Positions 11,945-23,845 of a DNA stretch of 64,000 nucleotides are shown piece by piece (the first letter of the stretch is position 1; every line of letters starts with the position of its first letter). The notes beneath the pieces were generated by a model. It saw only the letters and a program-made list of their open reading frames with translations. It was not told the DNA's origin and did not search any database. The DNA lies in contig CAIIXF020000011.1 of assembly GCA_903813345.2 (NCBI GenBank), forward strand, positions 6,288,571-6,352,570, read 5' to 3'. The DNA comes from Owenia fusiformis (Eukaryota > Annelida > Polychaeta > Sabellida > Oweniidae). The position numbers were made by a program, and so were the translations under genes.

Positions 11945-14777
11945 TCTTTCAGAATCTTCCTCCTTCCCAGATTTCTCACCAACTAAAATAATTTACTTTA
12001 AGCTGCTTACATGATCAACTAGGGGCAGTACCTGGGATGATGGGAAATTAGGTCAAATTTTTATCTAGGTCAAGGGTCAAGAACTAGGTCAAATCAAGGT
12101 CAAATCAACATTCTGTCAATTATCTTCGTTGTTGTTTGTCGTAACTACTTCATCTTAGTTTCTACATGTAGCTTAGGAAAAACAAATCGAGAGTGTGCCA
12201 TCCGTTTTTTGATTACTCTTAGCGATTTTGAGATATGGCGTCCTGAAAGTAGGTCAAAACCAAAAAGTTCTCCAGATTTAACATATGAGCTATGAAATAA
12301 GTGTAGAATTTTCTCAGGAATCCGAATCTGCAAACCAAATTTTGATCCGACTTCCCGTTCGGAAGTTATGGCGTTTTGAAAGCTCAAAAATCGCTAAATT
12401 TGGTGCCCCATGTAAAGTCAATGGGAAAAAAGATTTTTTTGAAGTGAAAAATACGAAACATAGACTGAGTTCAGCTAAATATAATGAAAGCTTTTAAAAG
12501 GAGGGGACCTCATAAGCCATCTAGCTTCAAAATTTGGACACCAAAATGCCTAGGTCAAAATCTAGGTCAAATTCAAAGTTTTTCCTTATTTTTGCGATTC
12601 TGACACAACAGATTAATTATATTCTTCGAAATTTTGTATACATGTAGCTAAGAGTCTGCTCATAGTGTTAGCCTTTTGCCGTCAGAAAGTATTATGCCCC
12701 ATTTTTGAGATATGGTGTCCGAAAAGTAGGTCAAAATAAAAAATTCTCAAAATTTGACGTTTGAGTTATGAATTAAGTATAGAATTTTCTCAGGAATCCG
12801 AATCTGCAAACCAAATTTCGATCCGACTTCCGGTTTGGAAGTTATGGCGTGTCCGAAAAGTAGGTCAAAATAAAAAGTTTCCAAATTTAACGTATGAGCT
12901 ATGAATTAAGGGTAGAATTTTCTCTGGAATCCAAATCTGCAAACCAAATTTCGATCCGACTTCCGGTTCGGAAGTTATGGCGTTTTGAAAGCTCAAAAAT
13001 CGCTAAATTTGGTGCCCCATGTTATGTCAATGGGAAAAAATATTTTTTTGAAGTGTAAAATACGAGATATAGACTAAGTACAGCTAAACATAATGGAAGC
13101 CCATAAAAGAAGGGGACCTCAAAACCTTCTAATCTTGAAAATTTGGACAATAAAATGCCTAGGTCAAAATCTAGGTCAAATTCAAAGCTTTTCCTTATTT
13201 TTGCGATTCTGACACTACACTTTAATTATATTCTTCGAAATTGTGTATACATGTAACCAAGAGTGTGCTAATAGTGTTAGCCTTTTGCCGTCAAAAAGTA
13301 TTTTGACCCACTTTTGAGATATGGTGTCCCAAAAGTAGGTCAAAATAAAAAAATCTTCAAATGTAACGTATGAGTTATGAATAATGGGTAGAATTTTATC
13401 AGGAATCCGAATCTGCAAATCAAATTTTGATTCGACCTCCTGTTCGGAAGTTATGGTGTTTTGAAAGCTCAAAAATCGCTAAATTTGCTGCCCCATGTTA
13501 TGTCAATGGGAAAAAGATTTTTTTGAAGTGTAAAATACGAGATATAGACTGAGTACAGCTTAATATAATGAAAGCCTATTAAAGAAGGGGACCTCGAAGG
13601 CTACTTAGCTCCAAAATTTGGACACCAAAATGCCTAGGTCAAAATCTAGGTCAAATTTATAGTTTTCCCTTATTTTTGCGATTCTGAGATTATATTTACA
13701 TGATTTGCTTTAAAATTTTGTATACAGGTAGCAAAGAGTATGCTAATAGTGTAAGCGTTTTGCCGTCAGAAAGTATTTTGACCCACTTTTGAGATATGGT
13801 GTCCGAAAAGTAGGCCAAAGTTAAAAGTTTTCCAAATTTAACGTATGAGTTATGAATTAAGGGTAGAATTTTCTCAGAAATCTAGATCTGCAAACCAAAT
13901 TTCGATCCGACTACTTGTCCTGAAGTTATGGCGTTTTGAAATCTCAAAAATCGCTAAATTTGGTGCCCAATGTTAAATCAATGGGACCGAATAATTTTTT
14001 GAAGTATAAAAATACGAGATATAGAATGAGTACAGCTAAACATAATGAAAGCCCATAGAAGAAGGGGACCTCAAAAGCTACTTTCCTTCAAAGTTTGGAC
14101 ACCAAAATACCTAGTTCAAAATCTACATCAAATTCATAGTTTTTTTATTTTGCGATTCTGACACTACACTTCAATGATATTCTCCGAAATTTTGTAAACT
14201 TGTAGCAAAGAGTGTGCTAATAATGTTAACGTTTTGCCGTCAATAAGTTTTTTGACCCACTTTTGAGATATGGTGTCCGAAATGTAGGTCAAAATAAAAA
14301 GTTCTCCAATTTTAAAGTATGAGTTATGAATTAGGGGTAGAATTTCCTCAGGAATCTGGATCTGAAATTAAAATTGCAATCCGACCCCCGCTTTAGATTC
14401 TACGCCATTTTGAAGTTTGAAATTCGCACTTGCCAGTATTCACGATGCAGATTGATCAAATATACTTTCAAAAATTCCTGCATACCCTACTTTACCTCTC
14501 TACCTACTCAGCTACTTATTTGACTACTTACTCAATTACTTAATTAGTTATTACTTCCTAAGCAACTTACTCAGCTACTAACTCAGGTACTTACTCAGCT
14601 ACTTACTAAGCTACCTACTCAGCTTTTTACTCAGTTACTTACTCAGCTACTTACTCAACTACTACTAAGGTACTTACTCAGCTAATTACTCAGTTACTTA
14701 CTCAGCTCTTTACTGATCTATCTAGGTCAAATAAATCTGGAGTCTTAAATTGAACTTGTTCAATTTCACAAATCTAG
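11945..14777 (+). mobile_element. Helitron-like block 5 (duplicate of block 7)
   Basis: The leader begins CTTTCAGAATCTTCCTCC. About four internal units, a CTTACTCAGCTA minisatellite at 14488-14722, the terminal palindrome and CTAG at 14774-14777 follow. The block is nearly identical along its length to 16475-19311, with a constant offset of about 4533 bases, which indicates a recent duplication. Confidence 0.7.
14488..14722. repeat. 12-bp minisatellite CTTACTCAGCTA, second array
   Basis: Same unit and position within the element as at 11515-11760; near-identical to 19020-19252. Confidence 0.85.
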
Positions 14778-16468
14778 TTATTATTATTCCTCCTCACCAA
14801 ATTTCTCGTCAACTATAACAGCTTACTTAATCCAACTTACATGGTTAACTAAGGACTGCATCCGGCTTTCTGGGAAATTAGGTCAAATTTCTATCTAGGT
14901 CATAGGTCAAGAACTAGGTCAAATCGTTGATTTTCACTAATTCACCACTTTTCTCAGTCGTCTCTCAATATTTTTGCTCCGGGTTTTTTTCATCATGTTC
15001 CTTGGAAAAAACGCTAATTCCGTAAGGCAAATCATTTTTTGATTACTCTTACCGATTTTGAGATATTGCGTCCGAAAAGTAGGTCAGAACAAAAAACTCT
15101 CCAAATTCAACATGAAAGTTATGAAATAAGTGTAGAATGATCTCAGGAATCCGAATCTGCAAACCAAATTTCGATCCGACTTCCGGTTCGGAAGTTATGG
15201 CGTTTTGAAAGCTCAAAAATCGCTAAATTTGGTGCCTATGTTAAGTCAATGGGAAAAAAGACTTTTTCGAAGTGTAAAATACAGGATATAGACTGAGTAC
15301 AGCTTAACATAATGAATGCTTATAAAAGAAGGGGACCTCAAAAGCTACATAGTTTCAAAATTTGGACACCAAAATGCCTAGGTCAAAATCTAGGTCAAAT
15401 TCATAGTGTTTCCTTATTTTTACGATTCTGACACTACACTTGAATAACTTACTTCCAAATTTTATATACAGGTAGCAAAGAGTGTGCTAATAGTGTTAGC
15501 CTTTTGCCGTCAGAAAGTATTTTGACCCACTTTTGAGATATGGTGTCCGAAAAGTAGGTCAAAATAAAAAATTCTCCAGATCCAACGTATGAGTTATGAA
15601 TTAAGGGTAGAATTTTCTCAGGAATCCGAATCTGCAAACCAAATTTCGATCCGACTTCCGGTTCGGAAGTCATGGCGTGTCCAAAAAGTAGGTAAAAATA
15701 AAAAATTTCCAAATTTAACGTATGAGTTATGAATTAGGGATAGAATTTTGTCAGGTATCCGAATCTGCAAACCAAATTTCGATCCGACTTCCGGTTCGAA
15801 AGTTATGGCGTTTTGAAAGCTCAAAAATCGCTAAATTTGGTGCCCCATGTTATGTCAATGAGAAAAAGGATTTTTTGAAGTGTAAAATACCAGATATAGA
15901 CTGAGTACAGCTTAATATTCTGAAAGCCTATAAAAGGAGGGGACCTCGAAGACTATCTAGCTTTAAAATTTGGACGCAAAAATGCCTTGGTCAAAATCTA
16001 GGTCAAATTCATAGTTTTTCCTTATTTTTGCGATTCTGATATTACACTTTAAGGATTTGCTTCGAAATTGTGTATACAGGTAGCAAAGAGTGTGCTTATA
16101 GTGTTAGCCTTCTGCCGTCAGAAAGTTTTTTGACCCACTTTTGAGATATGGTGTCCGAAATGTAGGTCAAAATAAAAAATTCTCCAAATTTAACGTATGA
16201 GTTATGAATTAAGGGTAGAATTTTCTCAGGAATCAGAATCTTTAAATCAAATTTCGATCTGACTTCTGGTTAGATAGTTATAGCGGTTTGAAGTCTCGAA
16301 AAGTCGATATGAGTCGAAGATAGCCTTCTTAAAAGTTGTCTAAATGTCTATATTCTAGCTGACTCAGCTTATTCTGAATGACTCAGCTTACAAGTTCTGG
16401 ATGACTCAGCTTAAACAAAGTTTGAAATCTGGAGTCTTAAATTGAACTTGTTCAATTTACATGTCTAG
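14778..16468 (+). mobile_element. Helitron-like block 6
   Basis: The leader TTCCTCCTCACCAAATTTCTC resembles block 3. Internal units follow, then TGACTCAGC units near 16365-16410, then the terminal palindrome and CTAG at 16465-16468. It separates the two near-identical blocks 5 and 7. Confidence 0.65.
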
Positions 16469-19311
16469 TTATTATTCTTTCAGAATCTTCCTCCTTCCCA
16501 GATTTCTCACCAACTAAAAGAATTTACTTTAAGCTGCTTACATGATCAACTAGGGGCAGTACCTGGGATGATGGGATATTAGGTCAAATTTTTATCTAGG
16601 TCAAGGGTCAAGAACTAGGTCAAATCAAGGTCAAATCAACATTCTGTCAATTATCTTCGTTGTTGTTTGTCGTAACTACTTCATCTTATTTTCTACATGT
16701 AGCTTAGAAAAAAATCAAATCGAGAGTGTGCCATCCGTTTTTTGATTACTCTTAGCGATTTTGAGATATGGCGTCCTGAAAGTAGGTCAAAACCAAAAAG
16801 TTCTCCAAATTTAACATATGAGCTATGAAATAAGGGTAGAATTTTCTCAGGAATCCGAATCTGCAAACCAAATTTTGATCCGACTTCCCATTCGGAAGTT
16901 ATGGCGTTTTGAAAGCTCAAAAATCGCTAAATTTGGTGCCCATGTTAGGTCAATGGGAAAAAATATTTTTTTGAAGTGAAAAATACGAAATATAGACTGA
17001 GTTCAGCTAAATATAATGAAAGCTTTTAAAAGAAGGGGACCTCATAAGCCATCTAGCTTCAAAATTTGGACACCAAAATGCCTAGGTCAAAATCTAGGTC
17101 AAATTCAAAGTTTTTCCTTATTTTTGCGATTCTGACACAACAGATTAATTATATTCTTCGAAATTTTGTATACATGTAGCTAAGAGTCTGCTAATAGTGT
17201 TAGCCTTTTGCCGTCAGAAAGTATTTTGCCCCATTTTTGAGATATGGTGTCCGAAAAGTAGGTCAAAATAAAAAATTCTCAAAATTTGACGTTTGAGTTA
17301 TGAATTAAGTATAGAATTTTCTCAGGAATCCGAATCTGCAAACCAAATTTCGATCCGACTTCCGGTTTGGAAGTTATGGCGTGTCCGAAAAGTAGGTCAA
17401 AATAAAAAGTTTACAAATTTAACGTATGAGCTATGAATTAAGGATAGAATTTTCTCTGGAATCCAAATCTGCAAACCAAATTTCGATCCGACTTCCGGTT
17501 CGGAAGTTATGGCGTTTTGAAAGCTCAAAAATCGCTAAATTTGGTGCCCCATGTTATGTCAATGGGAAAAAATATTTTTTTGAAGTGTAAAATACGAGAT
17601 ATAGACTAAGTACAGCTAAACATAATGGAAGCCCATAAAAGAAGGGGACCTCAAAACCTTCTAATCTTGAAAATTTGGACAACAAAATGCCTAGGTCAAA
17701 ATCTAGGTCAAATTCAAAGCTTTTCCTTATTTTTGCGATTCTGACACTACACTTTAATTATATTCTTCGAAATTGTGTATACATGTAGCCAAGAGTGTGC
17801 TAATAGTGTTAGCCTTTTGCCGTCAAAAAGTATTTTGACCCACTTTTGAGATATGGTGTCCCAAAAGTAGGTCAAAATAAAAAAATCTTCAAATGTAACG
17901 TATGAGTTATGAATAAGGGGTAGAATTTTATCAGGAATCCGAATCTGCAAATCAAATTTTGATTCGACCTCCTGTTCGGAAGTTATGGTGTTTTGAAAGC
18001 TCAAAAATCGCTAAATTTGCTGCCCCATGTTATGTCAATGGGAAAAAAGATTTTTTTGAAGTGTAAAATACGAGATATAGACTGAGTACAGCTTAATATA
18101 ATGAAAGCCTATTAAAGAAGGGGACCTCGAAGGCTACTTAGCTCCAAAATTTGGACACCAAAATGCCTAGGTCAAAATCTAGGTCAAATTTATAGTTTTC
18201 CCTTATTTTTGCGATTCTGACACTATATTTAAATGATTTGCTTTAAAATTTTGTATACAGGTAGCAAAGAGTATGCTAATAGTGTTAGCGTTTTGCCGTC
18301 AGAAAGTATTTTGACCCACTTTTGAGATATGGTGTCCGAAAAGTAGGCCAAAGTTAAAAGTTTTCCAAATTTAACGTATGAGTTATGAATTAAGGGTAGA
18401 ATTTTCTCAGATATCTAGATCTGCAAACCAATTTTCGATCCGACTACTTGTTCTGAAATTATGGCGTTTTGAAATCTCAAAAATCGCTAAATTTGGTGCC
18501 CCATGTTAAATCAATGGGACCGAATAATTTTTTGAAGTATAAAAATACGAGATATAGAATGAGTACAGCTAAACATAATGAAAGCCCATAGAAGAAGGGG
18601 ACCTCAAAAGCTACTTTCCTTCAAAGTTTGGACACCAAAATACCTAGTTCAAAATCTAGGTCAAATTCATAGTTTTTTTTATATTGCGATTCTGACACTA
18701 CACTTCAATGATATTCTACGAAATTTTGTAAACTTGTAGCAAAGAGTGTGCTAATAATGTTAACATTTTGCCGTCAATAAGTTTTTTGACCCACTTTTGA
18801 GATATGGTGTCCGAAATGTAGGTCAAAATAAAAATTTCTCCAATTTTAAAGTATGAGTTATGAATTAGGGGTAGAATTTCCTCAGGAATCTGGATCTGAA
18901 ATTAAAATTGCAATCCGACCCCCGGTTTAGATTCTACGCCATTTTGAAGTTTGAAATTCGCACTTGCCAGTATTCACGATGCAGATTGATCAAATATACT
19001 TTCAAAAATTCCTGCATACCCTACTTTACCTCTCTACCTACTCAGCTACTTATTTGACTACTTACTCAATTACTTAATTAGTTATTACTTCCTTAGCAAC
19101 TTACTCAGCTACTAACTCAGGTACTTACTCAGCTACTTACTCAGCTACCTTCTCAGCTTTCTACTCAGTTACTTACTCAGCTACTTACTCAACTACTACT
19201 AAGGTACTTACTCAGCTAATTACTCAGTTACTTACTCAGCTCTTTACTGATCTATCTAGGTCAAATAAATCTGGAGTCTTAAATTGAACTTGTTCAATTT
19301 CACAAATCTAG
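16469..19311 (+). mobile_element. Helitron-like block 7 (duplicate of block 5)
   Basis: Near-identical copy of 11945-14777, including leader, internal units, minisatellite (19020-19252) and terminus with CTAG at 19308-19311. Differences are scattered single-base changes and short indels. Confidence 0.7.
19020..19252. repeat. 12-bp minisatellite CTTACTCAGCTA, third array
   Basis: Third copy of the same minisatellite, upstream of the terminal palindrome of block 7. Confidence 0.85.
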
Positions 19312-20700
19312 TTATTATTTATTCTTCCTCCCTCTTTTTCTCCTACTTCCGACTAACTTTCAACTAGCTACTACATAGTCCTACTAGGGACCTGGGCTGA
19401 ACTTGGTGGGAAAGGAATTTTTATCTAGGTCAAGGTCAAAGGTCAAAATCTAGGTCAAATCTAAGCTTTTTTTAAGTTTCTCAGATTTCGTCCTCATACT
19501 TCATTATTTCTTGCGATGAATTAAAATGTAACTAGATATAAGCATTCTCTACAAATTGCTTACTATATGTACGCGTTAATTTTTTACCGTTTTTGAGTTA
19601 TTTGACGTCAAAAATCGGCAAAAATCGGTCATTTTTCAACTTGCTTCAAATGAACCAGATTTTTTTTTAAAAATCATCTACAAGATCTCAGGAACTCAAA
19701 TATGTCCTTACTTTTGACCTCCGACCTTTGGTTGACCTTCGGTGACCTTCGAAAGGTAAAAAAAGTTGTTTTTTCAAATCGATTTTCTGGATTCAAATTT
19801 AGGTATATTTAGTCACAAAGGACCCACTGAGGTCTAAAAAAGTAAAATTTGCAAGGTCAAAGGTCAAGGTCATCAAACTAAATCACAAACTGTGTTTTCT
19901 AAGTTTCTCAAAATTGGAGACTACAAATCAATATTTTTTCATGAAAGTCAGGATATATATTCCTCTATAGGTTCTACACATATTAGCAATTGACTATTTA
20001 TTAAAATTGTGTACCAGTTTTGAGATATTGGAACTCAAAAACTGAAAAAAGGTCAAATTTCGAAACTTTTCAAGACTAAATTTCAACTTGCTTCAAATTG
20101 ACCAATTTATTTTAAAAACTCATCTACAAGTTCTCAGGATTCTAAATCTAACCTTACTTTTGACCTTTGACCTTTGGTTGACCTTCAGTGACCTCCGAAA
20201 GGTAAAAAAAGTTGATTTTTCAAATCGATTTTCTGGATTCAAATTTAGGTATATTTATTCACAAAAGACCTTCTGAGGTCTAAAAAAGTAAAATTTGCAA
20301 GGTCAAAGGTCAAGGTCATCAAATGAAATCACAAACTGTGTTTTCTAAGTTTCTCAGAGTTGGGGACTACAAATCAATTTTTTTTACTGAAAGTCAGAAT
20401 ATATATTCCTCTAAAGGTTCTACACATATTAGCAATTGACTATTTATTAAAATTTTGCTCCAGTTTTGAGATATTAGAACTCAAAAACTGAAAAAAGGTC
20501 AAATTTCGAAATTTTTCAAGGTCAAATTTCAACTTGCTCTAAATTGACCAAACTTTTTTTTAAAAAAGCATCTACAAGTTGTCTGGAGTTCATATATGAC
20601 CTTGTATTAGAGATTTGACCTTTGACTGGCCTTGAATGTTCAGAAACGAATATAGGGCCTCCGTAAGATTGCTTGCAATCTTAGATCGTTAGATCTCTAG
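19312..20700 (+). mobile_element. Helitron-like block 8 (second family)
   Basis: A different but related family: leader CTTCCTCCCTCTTTTTCTCC, then AGGTCAAGGTCAAAGGTCA near 19425, then internal units of about 450 bp at about 19620 and 20080. Its terminal palindrome AAGATTGC/GCAATCTT is followed by a second palindrome and CTAG at 20697-20700, then TTTATT. Confidence 0.65.
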
Positions 20701-22500
20701 TTTATTCTTCCTCCCTCTTTTTCTCCTACTTCCAACTAACTTTTAACTAGCTACTACATAGTCCTACTAGGGACCTGGGCTGAACTTGGCGGGAAAGGAA
20801 CTTTTATCTAGGTCAAGGTCAAAGGTCAAAATCTAGGTCAAATCTAAGTTTTTTTCAAGTTTCTCAAATCCTGACACTACACTTCAATATTTTTGGCTGA
20901 ATTTTTGCATACAGATAGATATTAGTATACTTTTAGTCTAGGCCTTTTGCCGTCTAGAGAAATATTGCCTAGATTTTGAGATATTGAAGGTCAAAAAAAG
21001 GTCAAAAAAGGTCTTTTTTCAACTTGCTTCAAATTGACCAAATTTTTTTTAAAACTCATCTACAAGTTCTCAGGATTCTAAATCTGACCTTACTTTTGAC
21101 CTTTGACCTTTCGTTGACCTTCAGTGACCTCCGAAAGGTCAAAAAAGGTTGATTTTCAAATCGATTTTCTGGATTCAAATTTAGGTATATTTATTCACAA
21201 AAGACCTTTTGAGGTGTAAAAAAGTAAAATTTGCAAGATCAAAGGTCAAGGTCATCAAACGAAATCACAAACTGTGTTTTCTAGGTTTCTCAAAATTGGA
21301 GACTACAAATCAATTTTTTTTACTGAAAGTCAGAATATATATTCCTCTAAAGGTTCTACACATATTAACAATTGACTATTTATAAAAATTTTGCTCCAGT
21401 TTTGAGATATTAGAACTCAAAAACTGAAAAAAGGTCAAATTTCGAAATTTTTCAAGGTCAAATTTCAACTTGCTCTAAATTGACCAAGCTTTTTTTTAAA
21501 AAGCATCTACAAGATCTCAGGAACTCAAATCTGACCTTATTTTTGACCTATGACCTATGACCTTTAGTTGACCTTCAGTGACCTTCGAAAGGTCAAAAAA
21601 GTTGATTTTTCAAATTAATTTTCTGGATTCAAATTTAGATTTATTCAATCAGAAAAGATATACTGATGTCTAAAAAAGTAAAATTTTCCAGGTCAAAGGT
21701 CAAGGTCATCAAACAATTTCACAAACTGTGTTTTCTAAGTTTCTCAGATTTCGTCCTCATATTTCATTATTTCTTGCGATGAATTAAAATGTAACTAGAT
21801 ATAAGCATTCTCTACAAATTGCTCACTATATGTACGCGTTAATTTTTTACCGTTTTTGAGATATTTGACGTCAAAAATCGGCAAAAATCAGTCATTTTTC
21901 AACTTGCTTCAAATGAACCAGATTTTTTTTTAAAAAATCATCTACAAGATCTCAGGAACTCAAATATGTCCTTACTTTTGACCTCCGACCTTTGGTTGAC
22001 CTTCGGTGACCTTCGAAAGGTAAAAAAAGTTGTTTTTTCAAATTGATTTTCTGGATTCAAATTTAGGTATATTTGATCACAAAGGACCCACTGAGGTCTA
22101 AAAAAGTAAAATTTGCAAGGTCAAAGGTCAAGGTCATCAAACTAAATCACAAACTGTGTTTTCTAAGTTTCTCAAAATTGGAGACTACAAATCAATTTTT
22201 TTTACTGAAAGTCAGAATATATATTCCTCTAAAGGTTCTACACATATTAGCAATCGATTATCTATTAAAATTTGGCTCCAGTTTTGAGATATTATAGCTC
22301 AAAAACTGAAAAAAGGTCAAATTTCAGAATTTTTCAAGGTCAAATTTCAACTTGCATTAATTCGACCAAATCTTTTTTAAAAATCATCTACAAGTTGTCT
22401 GGAGTTCATATATGATCTTAAATTTGATATTTAACCTTTAGTTGACCTTCTAATTGGCAATGCCTACAGGGCCTCCGTAAGATTGCTTGCAATCTTCTAG
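20701..22500 (+). mobile_element. Helitron-like block 9 (second family), right end of array
   Basis: Same leader as block 8. Internal units start near 21010, 21470 and 21900. The terminal palindrome AAGATTGC/GCAATCTT abuts CTAG at 22497-22500. The next bases, TTATC, match FReD3 intron sequence near 56212, so this is the exact right boundary of the array with host DNA. Confidence 0.7.
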
Positions 22501-22530
22501 TTATCTACATGTTTACGATTTATAAAATAC

Positions 22531-22591
22531 CTTGTGTATGACCAATCATGAAGACAAGGACCGCTCCAAACAGCAATGTCAAAAGATGCAT
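22531..22591 (-). CDS. FReD4, coding exon 1 (signal peptide), partial gene
   Basis: Minus-strand ATG at 22591 opens a signal-peptide exon reading MHLLTLLFGAVLVFMIGHTQ plus one split base, ending at a GT donor just below 22531 (phase 1). It is closely similar to the first exons of FReD1 (35007-35067) and FReD3 (56241-56301). An upstream in-frame TGA fixes this ATG as the start here. The rest of the gene is inferred to lie left of the window, since intron 1 runs through the 21.5 kb array to base 1 and beyond. By homology it would encode a small secreted fibrinogen-domain protein. Whether the gene is still expressed across such an enlarged intron cannot be judged. Confidence 0.7.
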
Positions 22592-23845
22592 CTTTCTAAA
22601 AGCTCATGTGTTACTTGTCATCAATTCGACTGCACGTCTGATTTGATGATATGTCCTAACGTTATCAATGAAGTACGATGATGCATTTCGAAAAAAGTGT
22701 GTCACGTGGTTCAGAACCATCTCGTCGTGTTCTATTCTACAGTGTGGGCTAAAAACGCTGACTTTTTATTTCTTTCGAAAGAAATAAGTACGGTTTGGCA
22801 AATAATTTTAATCTATGGCATTTTTTAACCATATATTTTCACTAAAACAATATGTTTTTGAAGTGAAGCCCCTGTCCAAGATTATCAGATTATACAATGG
22901 TGATAATAGATACAGATATCATTCAATAAATAACACGACACTTTTCCACATTATATTCTATGAAAAGTTAAAAATTAAGTATCCGTTGTTGTTGTCCAAT
23001 ATTGTCCATTGTTTTCAGACTTATTTTTTGAACAGAATTTGATGGTTTCAAGATCAGACATTCGATACCATTCTTCCCTCAAAAGTCCTAATATCAGATG
23101 ATCCGGAAACTGCTTTCGATGTTCTTTATAGAAATTTCGTGGATAGTTTACCCTAACCTTCTGGAATTTAGGATTTCTGAAGTAAAGCATTTATCTCGAA
23201 TGTTTAGAATGGACTACTTGCTCCTGAATACCGCTGAGATGAAAAAAATCAAAGCGCCATTGCCCACCATGTTAATTGGCCGATTGTCAACGCCCACTCC
23301 AACATCATAACTACGACGAATCTACTAAATCCTCATTAAATCTTTTAATTGTCGCTTTATCATCACATTTTATTTCTCGCTTATTTAATGCAGCAGAAAA
23401 TTGTAAAAGTATATAACAATATGCAACACATTTAATGTTTTTATTGATTGTTAATTTTTATTAATCTTATAAAATGGGATCTAAGTACCATAATAAAGCA
23501 CATAATTATTACAAAATGGCAATTCAGTATTTTCAAAAGACTCAATAGTCTATACTACAATATTTTATCACTTCATATTTCTAATTGAAGTTTCAATTAT
23601 GATCTACAATGTGATCAAACGTTGGCCTGGATGTGAAATTAAATCCAAACTACACTACACTATAGGTGATCTTATTTTGCCAGTCATTTCTTTTTTTATT
23701 AATCAAGTCATAGTTCAGATTCATTTTTGGCCTCTTATATATTATTGTGATGCCCTTTGATAAAATTTCTCTATATATCCTCTTTCGACCCGACAAAGAA
23801 GAATGGATTATATTAAACAGGTTCTGCGTCCATGTGTTGATCAAC
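22592..23845. other. FReD4 upstream region, paralogous to 56302-57563
   Basis: Non-coding DNA upstream of FReD4. It aligns with the region upstream of FReD3, with substitutions and small indels. The alignment breaks at 23845 where the other copy holds the tandem insertion 57564-63202. No credible open frame is seen. Confidence 0.75.
22703..22708 (-). promoter_or_regulatory. Conserved CACGTG E-box upstream of FReD4
   Basis: CACGTG lies about 112 bases upstream of the FReD4 ATG. The same hexamer in the same conserved context lies upstream of FReD1 (35180-35185) and FReD3 (56427-56432). Role as a bHLH site is inferred. Confidence 0.4.

Larger units (their letters stand above)
946..22500. repeat. 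Stacked array of Helitron-like non-autonomous elements in FReD4 intron 1
   Basis: About 21.5 kb of interspersed-repeat DNA interrupts sequence that is continuous in the paralogous FReD3 intron near 56205-56215. It comprises about nine large blocks in one orientation. Eight end in the same kind of 3' terminus: a short perfect palindrome, then CTAG, then T. CTAG ends lie at 7974, 9936, 11810, 14774, 16465, 19308, 20697 and 22497. Blocks open with a pyrimidine-rich stretch and an AGGTCA-rich leader, contain degenerate internal repeats of roughly 450-600 bp, and often carry a minisatellite near the 3' end. A hairpin plus CTRR followed by T is the known Helitron 3' signature. No Rep/helicase coding region is present, so the class is an inference, and Helentron/HINE types remain possible. 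Confidence 0.7.

Noticed and set aside
11515-19252. Regularly spaced short repeats considered as a CRISPR-like array
   Set aside because: The units are contiguous 12-bp minisatellite repeats without unique spacers, in eukaryotic DNA.
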